Shown piece by piece: positions 26,557-34,923 of a stretch of 64,000 bases of DNA. Under the pieces are notes generated by a model. It had not been told where the DNA came from and did not search any database. It worked only from the letters and a program-made list of their open reading frames with translations. Source of the stretch: DAOMFB01 sp963801475 (GTDB lineage Bacteria; Acidobacteriota; Thermoanaerobaculia; UBA5066); NCBI GenBank assembly GCA_963801475.1, contig CAWDEX010000001.1, forward strand, positions 2,418,001 through 2,482,000. Direction: 5' to 3'. Numbering within the stretch: the stretch's first letter is position 1; the number at the start of each line of letters is the position of its first letter. The translations under genes were made by a program, and so were the position numbers.

Positions 26557-27528
26557 TCAGCGCCGGCGGCCGAAGGAAGCGACGCGCCCGGGCTCCGCGC
26601 GGTCGACGTAGTGGCACCAGTCGGCCGATCGCGCGTGCCGTCCTTTCACCGCGTCGTGATAGGCGGCCTGAAGGGCGCGCGTGACCGGCCCGGCGACGCC
26701 GGAGCCGATCGTCCGGAAGTCGACCTCGCGGAGGGCGACGCACTCAGCCGCCGTGCCGCAGACGAAGAGCTCGTCGGCGATGTAGAGCTGGTCGCGCGAC
26801 ACGGGGCCCTCGGCGACCGGGATGCCGAGGTCGCCGGCGAGCGTCAGGATGGAGTCCCGCGTGATCCCCTCGAGGACCGGAGCCGACGGTGGGGTGACGA
26901 TCTTCCCGCCCCGGACGAGGAAGAGGTTCGCGCCGGTGCACTCGGCCACGTAGCCGGCCGGGTCGAGCAGGATCGCCTCGTCGAAGCCGAGGCGGACCGA
27001 CTCGGTCTTCGCGAGGACGCTGTTGACGTAGTTCCCGCTGATCTTCGCCTTCGTCGCGGTGACGTTCGGGTGGTGGCGGGTGTACGAGGAGACGTTGGCG
27101 CGCACGCCCTTCTCCAGCGCCTCGGCGCCGAGGTAGTTCTTCCACGGCCAGACGGCGATGCCGAGGCCCGGCGTGCCGGCGTCGATGTTGAGGTTCCAGC
27201 CGCCGCCCTCGAGCCAGATGTGCGGCCGGATGTAGCACTCGTCGTAGCCGTTTCGCGCGACGGTCTCGCCCACGGCTGCGGTCAGCTCTTCCGCCGTCCA
27301 CGGCAGCTCCCGGAATCCCAGGCACCGGGCGGAGTCGAGAAGGCGATCCACGTGCTCCGTCAGCCGGAACACCGCCGGACCGTCGGCCGTCTCGTAGCAG
27401 CGGATTCCCTCGAAGACGCCGATGCCGTAGTGGAAGCCCGGGGTCAGGAAGGGAACGGTCGCCTTCGCGGCGTCCACGAACTCTCCGTTCATCCAGACCG
27501 TCTTCGTCTCGATCGTCCCGGTGGCCAT
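26557..27528 (-). CDS. ilvE: Branched-chain amino-acid aminotransferase
   Basis: Final transamination step for leucine, isoleucine and valine, PLP-dependent fold type IV. The protein has 323 residues. Signature parts are GVFEGIRCYET near residue 37, YIRPHIWLEGGG near 98, and the PLP lysine in ATKAKISGNYVNSVLAK near 155. DEAILLDPAGYVAECTGANLFLV and LGIPVAEGPVSRDQLYIADELFVCGTAAE follow (described in parts: EGPVSRDQLYIADELF). The ATG is at 27528, 12 bp after the leuB stop. Context between leuB and ilvA fits IlvE rather than D-amino-acid transaminase or lyase relatives. Confidence 0.95.
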   Translation of the reverse strand: MATGTIETKTVWMNGEFVDAAKATVPFLTPGFHYGIGVFEGIRCYETADGPAVFRLTEHVDRLLDSARCLGFRELPWTAEELTAAVGETVARNGYDECYIRPHIWLEGGGWNLNIDAGTPGLGIAVWPWKNYLGAEALEKGVRANVSSYTRHHPNVTATKAKISGNYVNSVLAKTESVRLGFDEAILLDPAGYVAECTGANLFLVRGGKIVTPPSAPVLEGITRDSILTLAGDLGIPVAEGPVSRDQLYIADELFVCGTAAECVALREVDFRTIGSGVAGPVTRALQAAYHDAVKGRHARSADWCHYVDRAEPGRVASFGRRR

Positions 27529-27539
27529 AGGGTTCCCTC

Positions 27540-28619
27540 TCAGCGCTCCCCTTCGAGCGCGTGCACGATGGTGTCGGTCATTTCCGTCGTCGACAGCGCC
27601 CGCCCGCCGGGCGGAGCGAGGTCGGCCGTCCGCGCCCCCGAGGCGAGCGCCGCTTCGATCGCACGCTCCACCGTCGCGGCCTCCGCCGGCAGCGAGAGGC
27701 CGTGCCGGAGGAGCATCGCCGCCGACGCGATGGCGCCCACGGGGTTCGCGACGTTCGTTCCCGCCAGCGCCGGAGCGGACCCGTGGACCGGCTCGAAGAG
27801 CCCCGGGCCGTCCCCGAGGCTCGCCGACGGGAGGAGGCCGAGCGACCCGACGAGCGCGCCGACCTCGTCGGAGAGGATGTCCCCGAAGAGGTTCTCCATC
27901 ACGAGGACGTCGAAGCGCGCGGGCGTCGACACGAGGCTCATGGCGCAGGAGTCGACCAGCTGGTGCTCCAGCCTGACGTCGGGGTGTCGTCTCGCCACGT
28001 CCGTCACGACGGCGCGCCAGAGCTGCGACGTCTCGAGGACGTTCGACTTGTCGACGGAGGTCACGAGGCGGCGCCGTTCCCGGGCGAGCCCGAAGGCGAT
28101 CTCCGCCACGCGCTCGATCTCCGCCCGCGTGTACGGAAGCGTGTTGACGGCCGTTCCCCCCGCCAGATCGAGTCGGCGCGGCGTTCCGTAGTAGAGCCCC
28201 CCCGTCAGCTCGCGGACGATGACGAGGTCGAGGCCCCGCGCGATCTCGGGTTTGAGGGGACCGGCGCCGTTCAGGCCGGCGTAGAGCCGCCCCGGCCGGA
28301 GGTTCGCGTAGACGCCGAGCGCCCTCCGGAGCGAAAGGAGCCCCGCCTCGGGGCGTTCCTCCGGCGGCGCCGCGTCGAAGGACGGGTCGCCCACGGCAGC
28401 GAGGAAGACGGCGTCCGACGCGAGGCAGGCCTTCAGCGTCCCGTCCGGAAGGGCCGCGCCGTGCGCGCGGAGCGCTGCGGCTCCGATCGGGTGGGGAGCG
28501 ATCTCGAACCGGTGGGAGAACTTCGCGGCGACCGTCTCGAGAACCCGCACGGCGGCCGCGGCCACCTCGGGGCCGATGCCGTCTCCCGGCAGGAGCGCGA
28601 TCCGGGCGCTTCTCCCCAC
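27540..28619 (-). CDS. leuB: 3-isopropylmalate dehydrogenase
   Basis: Oxidises and decarboxylates 3-isopropylmalate in leucine synthesis, NAD-dependent. The 359 residues fit LeuB. LLPGDGIGPEV opens the protein and LLSLRRALGVYANLRP gives the substrate Arg residues. VIVRELTGGLYYG carries the substrate-contact region. The family signature NLFGDILSDEVGALVGSLG carries the metal-binding Asp residues, and HGSAPALAGTNVANPVGAI binds the cofactor adenine. The GTG start at 28619 directly abuts the leuA stop (28620). It is part of the long ilv-leu operon. Confidence 0.96.
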   Translation of the reverse strand: MGRSARIALLPGDGIGPEVAAAAVRVLETVAAKFSHRFEIAPHPIGAAALRAHGAALPDGTLKACLASDAVFLAAVGDPSFDAAPPEERPEAGLLSLRRALGVYANLRPGRLYAGLNGAGPLKPEIARGLDLVIVRELTGGLYYGTPRRLDLAGGTAVNTLPYTRAEIERVAEIAFGLARERRRLVTSVDKSNVLETSQLWRAVVTDVARRHPDVRLEHQLVDSCAMSLVSTPARFDVLVMENLFGDILSDEVGALVGSLGLLPSASLGDGPGLFEPVHGSAPALAGTNVANPVGAIASAAMLLRHGLSLPAEAATVERAIEAALASGARTADLAPPGGRALSTTEMTDTIVHALEGER

Positions 28620-29891
28620 TCAGACCCCGAACCCGTAGCCGGGCTCCTCGATCGTCACCGGGCTCTCCCAGCGGGAGCGCCGCGACGGAGCCGGCGCGGG
28701 CGCCGCGGGCGCGGGAGGCGCCCCGGCCCGGCGCATTTCCTCGACCAGTTCGAGGAGGTCGCCGTCCCCGACGACCTTGCAGATCTCGGCCCGCCGGATC
28801 ATCGCGCGGTAGAGCTCGTCGAGCTCGAGGCGCGAGAGGGTGATCTTCAGCGCCTCGCACCGTGCCCGGAGCGCATGCCGACCCGAGTGCTTGCCGAGGA
28901 CCAGCGTCGTCGAGGGGCGCCCCACGTCCTCCGCCCGCATGATCTCGTACGTCCGGCGGTCCTTCAGGAGGCCGTCCTGGTGGATTCCGGCTTCGTGCGC
29001 GAAGGCGTTCCGGCCCACGATGGCCTTGTTGGCCTGGACCGCCTCGCCCGTCAGCTCGGAGAGGAGCTGGCTGGCAGCGAAGAGAACCGGCGTCCGCACG
29101 CCCGTCGTGAAGGGGAGCCGGTCGCCGCGCACCTTCAGCGCCATCGCGAGCTCCTCCACGGACGCGTTCCCGGCCCGCTCGCCGATGCCGTTCACCGTGC
29201 ACTCGATCTGCCGCGCGCCCCCCTCGATCGCCGCCAGCGAGTTCGCCACGGCGAGGCCGAGGTCGTTGTGGCAGTGGGCGGAGAGGATGACGGGGCGTCC
29301 CTCGGGGAGGCGCTGCCGGACCGCGCGGAACATCGCGCGGATCTCCTCCGGCACCGAGTAGCCGACGGTGTCGGGGAGATTCACGGTCGTGGCGCCCGCG
29401 CGGACGACCGCCGCGACCATCTCCGCGAGGAAGTCCGGGTCGCTCCGCGTGGCGTCCTCGCAGGAAAATTCGATGTCGTCGGCGAATCGCCGGGCGCGCT
29501 CGACGCCGACCACCGCGGCCTCCAGCGCCTGCTCGCGCGTCATCCCGAGCTTCCGGGAGAGGTGGAGGTCCGACGTGGCGATGAAGACGTGCAGGCGCGG
29601 GCGGGCCGCGCCGGCGAGCGCCTCGCCCGCACGGTCGATGTCCCGGGGCACCGAGCGGGCGAGCGCCGCGATCGCGGGACGCCGGACCTCGCGGGCCACG
29701 TCGCGGACGGCCTCGAAGTCGTCCTCGGACGCGATCGGGAACCCCGCCTCGATGACGTCCACCCCCAGCTCGTCGAGGGTTCGCGCGAAGCGGAGCTTCG
29801 CCTCGTGGCGGAGCGAGAAGCCCGGGGCCTGCTCGCCGTCGCGGAGCGTGGTGTCGAAGATGACGACGCGGCCGGGAATGTCGGCGTCCAT
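28620..29891 (-). CDS. leuA: 2-isopropylmalate synthase lacking the C-terminal regulatory domain
   Basis: Condenses acetyl-CoA with 2-oxoisovalerate, the committed step to leucine. The catalytic TIM barrel is complete: FDTTLRDGEQAPG near residue 12, LSAHCHNDLGLAVANS with the metal-binding His-x-His near 200, and NGIGERAGNASVEE near 232. HEAGIHQDGLLKDRRTYEIM marks the linker subdomain. The protein stops at 423 residues: after KVVGDGDLLELVEEMRR comes an Ala/Pro-rich tail of about 40 residues. The roughly 120-residue leucine-binding LeuA dimer domain of typical 510-550-residue enzymes is absent. The neighbouring leuB and leuCD favour LeuA over homocitrate or citramalate synthase. The gap to ilvC is 1 bp. 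Confidence 0.93.
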   Translation of the reverse strand: MDADIPGRVVIFDTTLRDGEQAPGFSLRHEAKLRFARTLDELGVDVIEAGFPIASEDDFEAVRDVAREVRRPAIAALARSVPRDIDRAGEALAGAARPRLHVFIATSDLHLSRKLGMTREQALEAAVVGVERARRFADDIEFSCEDATRSDPDFLAEMVAAVVRAGATTVNLPDTVGYSVPEEIRAMFRAVRQRLPEGRPVILSAHCHNDLGLAVANSLAAIEGGARQIECTVNGIGERAGNASVEELAMALKVRGDRLPFTTGVRTPVLFAASQLLSELTGEAVQANKAIVGRNAFAHEAGIHQDGLLKDRRTYEIMRAEDVGRPSTTLVLGKHSGRHALRARCEALKITLSRLELDELYRAMIRRAEICKVVGDGDLLELVEEMRRAGAPPAPAAPAPAPSRRSRWESPVTIEEPGYGFGV

Positions 29892-29892
29892 C

Positions 29893-30906
29893 TCAGGCCA
29901 CCTGTCCCACGACGACGGGGTTCAGGAACGGCATCCGGTCGCGCAGCTCCCGGCCCACGTTCTCGATGGGGTGGCCGCGCTCGGCCTCGCGCTGCTTCTC
30001 GAAGTTCGGCCGCCCGGCGGCGTTCTCGGCGATCCACTTCTCCGCGAAGTGGCCCTCCTGGATCTCCGACAGGATCTTCTTCATCTCCCGCCTCGTCTCC
30101 TCGCTCACGATGCGCGGACCGGCCGTGTAGTCCCCGTACTCGGCCGTGTCGCTCACCGAGTAACGCATGTAGTTCAGGCCGCCGCGGTACATCAGGTCGA
30201 CGATCAGCTTCAGCTCGTGAAGGCACTCGAAGTAGGCCACCTCGGGCTGGTAGCCCGCCTCGACGAGCGTCTCGAACCCCGCCTTCACGAGGGCGGACGC
30301 GCCGCCGCAGAGGACGGCCTGCTCGCCGAACAGGTCCGTCTCCGTCTCCTCGGCGAAGGTCGTCTCGAGGACCCCGGCGCGCGTGCAGCCGAGGGCTTTC
30401 GCGTAGGCCAGGGCGTCCTCGCGCGCGTGGCCGCTCGCGTTCTGGTCGACGGCCACGAGCGCCGGCGTCCCCTCGCCGTCCTTGAAGAGTTCGCGGACGC
30501 GGTGGCCCGGCGCCTTGGGCGCGATCATCGCCACGTCCACGTCGTGCGGCGGGACGATCTGCCCGAAGCGGATGTTGAAGCCGTGCGCGAAGAGGAGCGT
30601 CTTCCCCTTCCCCATGTGCGGGGCGATCGCCTCCTCGTAGAGCTTCTTCTGCCCCGTGTCCGGCGTCAGGATCATGACGATGTCGGCCCGGTGGGCCGCC
30701 TGGTCCACGGGGAGCACCGTCAGGCCTTCCGCCCGGGCCCGCGCCGCGGACGCCGACGTGTCGTGGAGGCCGACGACCACGGAAACTCCGCTGTCGCGGA
30801 GGTTCAGGGCGTGAGCGTGCCCCTGGCTGCCGTAGCCGATGACGGCCACGGTCCGCCCCTTCAGGCGGGAAACGTCGGCGTCCTGGTCGTAGTAGATCTT
30901 CGCCAT
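29893..30906 (-). CDS. ilvC: Ketol-acid reductoisomerase (class I)
   Basis: Isomerises and reduces acetolactate and acetohydroxybutyrate with NAD(P)H and Mg2+. The 337 residues are the class I (short) form. The Rossmann motif is AVIGYGSQGHAHALNL near residue 20. The specificity loop VGLHDTSASAARARA keeps Ser residues in the position that usually favours NADPH. Metal ligands lie in the C-terminal knotted domain (DLFGEQAVLCGG and YFECLHELKLIVDLMY). The ATG at 30906 is 35 bp after the ilvN stop. Confidence 0.97.
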   Translation of the reverse strand: MAKIYYDQDADVSRLKGRTVAVIGYGSQGHAHALNLRDSGVSVVVGLHDTSASAARARAEGLTVLPVDQAAHRADIVMILTPDTGQKKLYEEAIAPHMGKGKTLLFAHGFNIRFGQIVPPHDVDVAMIAPKAPGHRVRELFKDGEGTPALVAVDQNASGHAREDALAYAKALGCTRAGVLETTFAEETETDLFGEQAVLCGGASALVKAGFETLVEAGYQPEVAYFECLHELKLIVDLMYRGGLNYMRYSVSDTAEYGDYTAGPRIVSEETRREMKKILSEIQEGHFAEKWIAENAAGRPNFEKQREAERGHPIENVGRELRDRMPFLNPVVVGQVA

Positions 30907-30941
30907 CTCGAAAGTCCTCCGGTTTCCTTCGGATCTCTTCC

Positions 30942-31217
30942 TCAGCCCGCCGGTCTCAGGCGGGCGACGTTCTCGTGGGCCGGCTCCTGCCCGGCCTCGT
31001 GGGCGTCCCTCACGTCCACGAAGCGGCGCAGCTGCTTGACGACGAGGGCTGCGGCCTCGACCGAGGCGCGGGCCACGACCGTGAGGCGGGCGGCCCCGGG
31101 GCCCGCCGCCTCGAAGTGGAGGCTCTCGACCGCCAGGCTGTGGCGCCGGAAGAGGCCGTCGATGCGGGCGAGGACGCCCGGCACGTTCTCGACGTGGGCG
31201 ACGATCGTCCGCTTCAT
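30942..31217 (-). CDS. ilvN: Acetolactate synthase small (regulatory) subunit
   Basis: A short 91-residue regulatory subunit, the length of the E. coli IlvN type and much shorter than IlvH (about 160). It is a single ACT domain: TIVAHVENVPGVLARIDGLF with the conserved Asn-x-x-Gly-Val turn, followed by a central strand VESLHFEA and ARLTVVAR. The ATG overlaps the ilvB stop by 4 bp (31217-31214), a typical arrangement for a stoichiometric complex. It probably confers valine feedback control on IlvB. Confidence 0.92.
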   Translation of the reverse strand: MKRTIVAHVENVPGVLARIDGLFRRHSLAVESLHFEAAGPGAARLTVVARASVEAAALVVKQLRRFVDVRDAHEAGQEPAHENVARLRPAG

Positions 31218-32950
31218 CGGGGCGCCCCCTCGTCGGCCGCGTACCGCGGATCCCCGGGGATCATGGCGTCGATGGACTGGCTGGCGGGCCACATCGGATA
31301 GCAGTTCTCCGTCGGCTCGCAGATGACGTTGACGAGGGCCGGCCCGTCCATGACGGCGAGCGCCTTCTCGTACGTGGCGGAGAGCTCGTCGGGCCGCCGG
31401 ACGGTGAACGCTGCGGCCCCCATCCCCTCCGCGATCTTCGCGAAGTCGGGATTCTTGAGCGCCGTCGAGATGTAGCGCTTCCCGTAGAAGAGTTCCTGCC
31501 ACTGGCGGACCATGCCGAGGCTCGCGTTGTTCAGGAGGATCACCTTGATCGGAAGGCGCGCCTCGACCGCCGTGACGAGGGCTTGCATCGTCTGCTGGAA
31601 GCTCCCGTCGCCGTTGATGTTGATGACGAGACGGTCCGGCTTCCCGCACTGGGCGCCCAGCGCGGCCGGCAGGCCGAAGCCCATCGTCCCGAGCCCCCCC
31701 GACGTGATGAAGGTCCGCGGCTCGTCGCACTTCCAGTACTGTGCGGCCCACATCTGGTGCTGTCCGACGTCCGTCGTCACGATCGGACGGCGCTCCCTCG
31801 TCATCTCCCAGAGCCGCTCGATGGCGAACTGCGGCAGGATGACGTCCGGCCCCTGCCGGTACCGGAGCGGGTACTTCGCCTTCAGCTCCTCGATGCGGGC
31901 CCACCACGCCCGCGTGTCGGGAGCGCCCACGAGGGGGATCAGCTGGTGGAGAACGGTCCGGGCGTCGCCGGCCAGCGGGTAGTCAGCCTTCCGGTTCTTC
32001 CCGATCTCCGCCTCGTCGACGTCGATGTGGACGACGCGCGCGTGCGGCGCCCACGTGGCGAGCTTCAGCGTCACCCGGTCGTCGAACCGGACGCCGACGC
32101 CGATGATCAGGTCGCTCTCGTGCATCGCCCAGTTCGCGTAGGCGGTGCCGTGCATTCCGAGCATGCCGAGCGACTGCGGGTCGGACTCGGGATAGGCACC
32201 CTTCCCCATCAGCGTCGTCGTGACCGGGATCCGGGCCTTTTTCGCCAGCTTCCGGAGCTCCTCCGAGGCGCCGGAGGAGATGACGCCGCCCCCCACGTAG
32301 AGGATCGGGCGGCGCGCGTTCGAGATGGCTAGGGCGGCGTGCCGGAGGGCCGAGGCCTCCGCGCGCCGCGCCCGCTGGGAGCCCTCGGACGGCTCGTCCG
32401 GCGTCTCGATCTCGGCCTGCAGGAAGTCGCGCGGAATGTCGACGAGAACGGGGCCGGGGCGCCCCGCCGTGGCGACGCGGAAGGCCTCCCGGACGTTCGG
32501 GACGAGGTCGTCGGGGTCGCGGACGAGCCAGTTGTGCTTCGTGACGGGCTGCGTCAGGCCGAAGATGTCGGCTTCCTGGAAGCCGTCGCGCCCGATCAGG
32601 TGCGTCGGGACCTGCGCGGTGAGGGCCACGACGGGCGTCGAGTCCATCATGGCGTCCGCGAGGCCGGTGATCAGGTTCGTGGCGCCCGGCCCGGAGGTCG
32701 CGAGGCAGACCCCGGGGCGCCCTGTCGCGCGGGCGTACCCCTCCGCCGCGTGCGCGCCGCACTGCTCGTGCCGCATCAGCAGGTGGGCGATCTCCGGGGT
32801 GTCGTAAAGCGCGTCGTAGAGCGGAAGGGCCGCGCCCCCCGGGTGGCCGAAGATGTGTGTGACGCCCTGACGGACAAGCTCCTCGACGAAGAGGCGGGCC
32901 GCGCGGACTTTCGGTCGGGGGGAGGCGTCGGTTCGGATCGCTGAGCTCAT
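31214..32950 (-). CDS. ilvB: Acetolactate synthase large (catalytic) subunit
   Basis: ThDP- and FAD-dependent synthase acting on pyruvate (valine, leucine) or pyruvate plus 2-oxobutanoate (isoleucine). The protein has 578 residues. The catalytic Glu is in MRHEQCGAHAAEGYARA near residue 65. The SGPGATNLITGLADAMMDS motif follows. The FAD/central domain contains GMHGTAYANWAM, and the ThDP-Mg motif is INGDGSFQQTMQALVTAVE with the closing Asn in ILLNNASLGMVRQWQE. Its start overlaps the ilvD stop by 4 bp and its stop overlaps the ilvN start. Confidence 0.97.
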   Translation of the reverse strand: MSSAIRTDASPRPKVRAARLFVEELVRQGVTHIFGHPGGAALPLYDALYDTPEIAHLLMRHEQCGAHAAEGYARATGRPGVCLATSGPGATNLITGLADAMMDSTPVVALTAQVPTHLIGRDGFQEADIFGLTQPVTKHNWLVRDPDDLVPNVREAFRVATAGRPGPVLVDIPRDFLQAEIETPDEPSEGSQRARRAEASALRHAALAISNARRPILYVGGGVISSGASEELRKLAKKARIPVTTTLMGKGAYPESDPQSLGMLGMHGTAYANWAMHESDLIIGVGVRFDDRVTLKLATWAPHARVVHIDVDEAEIGKNRKADYPLAGDARTVLHQLIPLVGAPDTRAWWARIEELKAKYPLRYRQGPDVILPQFAIERLWEMTRERRPIVTTDVGQHQMWAAQYWKCDEPRTFITSGGLGTMGFGLPAALGAQCGKPDRLVININGDGSFQQTMQALVTAVEARLPIKVILLNNASLGMVRQWQELFYGKRYISTALKNPDFAKIAEGMGAAAFTVRRPDELSATYEKALAVMDGPALVNVICEPTENCYPMWPASQSIDAMIPGDPRYAADEGAPR

Positions 32951-34614
32951 GGGCGGGCTCCTTCGGCGGCGAACCCGGTCACCGCCCCATCCGAAGCGGA
33001 CGAGACGAGCCGGGCGTACTTGGCGAGAACTCCGGACGTGGCGCGGGGGCCGTGAGGCTTAAAGGCGCGGCGGCGCGCCTCGAGCGGCGCGGCCACGTCG
33101 AGCCGGCGCGCCTCGATGTCGATGGTGATCGGGTCGCCTTCCTCGACGAGCGCGATCGGACCGCCGGAGGCGGCCTCGGGGGCCACGTGGCCGACCATGA
33201 GGCCGTGCGTGGCGCCGCTGAAGCGGCCGTCGGTGAGGAGGGCGACCGAGCCGCCCAGTCCCTGGCCCACGAGCGCCGCCGTCACCCCGAGCATCTCGGG
33301 CATGCCGGGCGCCCCCTTGGGCCCCTCGTAACGGATGACGACGACGTCGCCCTCCCGGATCTTCCGCGCCTGCACCGCCTCGAACGCCGCGGCCTCGCCG
33401 TCGAAGACGCGCGCCGGCCCGGTGTGACTCTTCCGCTCGTGCCCGACCAGCTTCGCGACGCAGCCTTCCGGCGCGAGCGAGCCGCGGAGGATCGCGAGGC
33501 CGCCGGTCGGCTTCAGGGGGCGCTCGACGGGGCGGATGACGGCCTGCTCCGTCGTCTCGACGGCGCTTTTCGCCTCGTCGAAGATCGTCCGGCCCGTGAC
33601 CGTCATGGCGTCCCTGAGGAGCCCCGCGTCCGCCAGACGCTTCGCGACGAGGCGGGCGCCCCCCGCGTGCTCCATGTCGACGGCCGTGAACCGGCCGGCG
33701 GGCTTCAGGTCGGCGATGACCGGCGTCCGGCTGGAGATCGCGTCGAAGTCGTCGAGAACCAGCGGGACCCCCGCCTCGCGCGCGATCGCGAGGAGGTGGA
33801 GGACGGCGTTCGTCGAGCCTCCGGTCGCGACCACGGAGGCGATCGCATTCTCGAAGGCGGCCCGGTTCAGGATCTTCCGCGGCGTCAGCCCTTCCTTCAG
33901 GAGGCCCATCACCCGCTGGCCGCAGGCGAAAGCCACCTCGTCCTTCCGCGGGTCGGTGGCGGGAACGTCGTTCGCCCCCATCGGCGAGATCCCGAGGAAC
34001 GAGAGGGCTGTCGCCATCGTGTTGGCCGTGAACTGCCCTCCGCACGACCCGGACCCCGGGCAGGCCCGTTCCTCGATGGCGTGGAGCTCCCCTTCGCTCA
34101 TCTTCCCGGCCGAGAAGGCCCCCACCGCCTCGAAGACGTCCTGGATCGTGATGTCGGTGCCGTGGTAGCTCCCCGGCTGGATCGAGCCGCCGTACAGCGC
34201 GAGCGACGGAAGGTCGAGCCGCGCCATCGCCATGACCGTGCCGGGGATCGTCTTGTCGCAGCCGGAGATCGCCACGACGGCGTCGAAGGAATGGCCGGCG
34301 ACGAAGAGCTCGATCGAGTCGGCGATCACCTCGCGCGAGACGAGCGAGGCGCGCATCCCGTCGGTTCCCATGGAGATCCCGTCGGAGATCGCGATCGTGT
34401 TGCACTCGATCGGCGTCCCGCCCGCCGCCCGGATCCCGTCCTTCACCTTCGCCGCGAGGCGCCGGAGGTGGAAGTTGCAGGGAGTCACCTCGGTCCACGT
34501 GTTCGCGACTGCCACGAGCGGACGATCGATGTCGGAGCCGGAGAGCCCCGTCGCCCGCAGCATCGCCCGCGCCGGAGCGCGCGCGGGGCCCTTCTTCATC
34601 ACGTCGCTGAACAC
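32947..34614 (-). CDS. ilvD: Dihydroxy-acid dehydratase
   Basis: Iron-sulfur dehydratase giving 2-oxoisovalerate and 2-oxo-3-methylvalerate. The protein has 555 residues. Cluster cysteines are in ISGCDKTIPGTVMAMAR near residue 122 and in GSCGGQFTANTMATALSF near 195. DGRFSGATHGLMVGHVAPEA with the catalytic Ser region is near 470. The GTG at 34614 (MFSDVMKKG) has GGGAGG and AAAGG upstream; the ATG five codons later has none. It is the first structural gene after the attenuator and overlaps ilvB by 4 bp. Confidence 0.96.
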   Translation of the reverse strand: MFSDVMKKGPARAPARAMLRATGLSGSDIDRPLVAVANTWTEVTPCNFHLRRLAAKVKDGIRAAGGTPIECNTIAISDGISMGTDGMRASLVSREVIADSIELFVAGHSFDAVVAISGCDKTIPGTVMAMARLDLPSLALYGGSIQPGSYHGTDITIQDVFEAVGAFSAGKMSEGELHAIEERACPGSGSCGGQFTANTMATALSFLGISPMGANDVPATDPRKDEVAFACGQRVMGLLKEGLTPRKILNRAAFENAIASVVATGGSTNAVLHLLAIAREAGVPLVLDDFDAISSRTPVIADLKPAGRFTAVDMEHAGGARLVAKRLADAGLLRDAMTVTGRTIFDEAKSAVETTEQAVIRPVERPLKPTGGLAILRGSLAPEGCVAKLVGHERKSHTGPARVFDGEAAAFEAVQARKIREGDVVVIRYEGPKGAPGMPEMLGVTAALVGQGLGGSVALLTDGRFSGATHGLMVGHVAPEAASGGPIALVEEGDPITIDIEARRLDVAAPLEARRRAFKPHGPRATSGVLAKYARLVSSASDGAVTGFAAEGARP

Positions 34615-34674
34615 CCTTTCGACCTCCCGTGCACCTTCCCCCGGGGCCTCGTCGGGGTTTCGCGGGGCCGAAAG

Positions 34675-34711
34675 AAAAAGCCCCGCGACCTCGGCGAGGT
34701 GCGGGGCTTTT
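34675..34711 (-). terminator. Attenuator terminator of the ilv operon
   Basis: On the minus strand AAAAGCCCCGC pairs with GCGGGGCTTTT, enclosing an inner ACCTC-GCC-GAGGT stem, and is followed by the run TTTTTCTTT. This is a classical intrinsic terminator, 60 nt upstream of the ilvD start and 20 nt after the leader-peptide stop. Leader segments with GAGGTC and GACCTC (34765-34779) can pair with the same inner segments, giving an alternative antiterminator fold. Confidence 0.85.
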
Positions 34712-34731
34712 GATCCTTGACTGTCTGTCGT

Positions 34732-34866
34732 CTAGGTCGCCCGCACCCCGCCGCTAAGGACGAGGAGGTCGACGACCTCGATAACGCTAAGCAGGAGGAC
34801 GGCGTCCAGCGAGCGGCCCATGGCGGCCGGCCGGGACGTCTCGAAGGGGAACGTCGCGCCCTGCAT
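34732..34866 (-). CDS. ilvL: ilv leader peptide (attenuator)
   Basis: A 44-codon frame, or 29 codons if the internal ATG at 34821 is used. The distal part includes VLLLSVIEVVDLLVL, then SGGVRAT and TAG. In the 29-residue form 14 residues are Leu, Val or Ile, far above expectation. The frame ends 20 nt before an intrinsic terminator and follows a good promoter. Stalling at scarce Leu/Val/Ile tRNA would favour the alternative pairing and allow transcription into ilvD. ATG 34866 is 10 nt after the -10 element and would make a nearly leaderless mRNA; ATG 34821 would have a leader of about 48 nt. Neither has a clear Shine-Dalgarno, so the start is uncertain while the region is well supported. Confidence 0.8.
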   Translation of the reverse strand: MQGATFPFETSRPAAMGRSLDAVLLLSVIEVVDLLVLSGGVRAT

Positions 34867-34876
34867 GTGAGGGCGA

Positions 34877-34905
34877 ACCCTACGGATTTCCGGGGTCCGT
34901 GTCAA
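34877..34905 (-). promoter_or_regulatory. Promoter of the ilvL-ilvDBNC-leuAB-ilvEA operon
   Basis: A perfect -35 TTGACA (34905-34900) is separated by 17 nt from TAGGGT (34882-34877) on the minus strand. It starts 19 bp after the leuD stop, so the ilv operon can be transcribed independently of leuCD. Confidence 0.75.
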
Positions 34906-34923
34906 GAGCAGAGCGAAACCGTC

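Noticed and set aside
34615..34923. A T-box or other riboswitch before ilvD
   Set aside because: The T-box consensus (AGGGTGGnACCGCG) is absent; the Leu/Val/Ile-rich leader peptide and terminator explain the region better.
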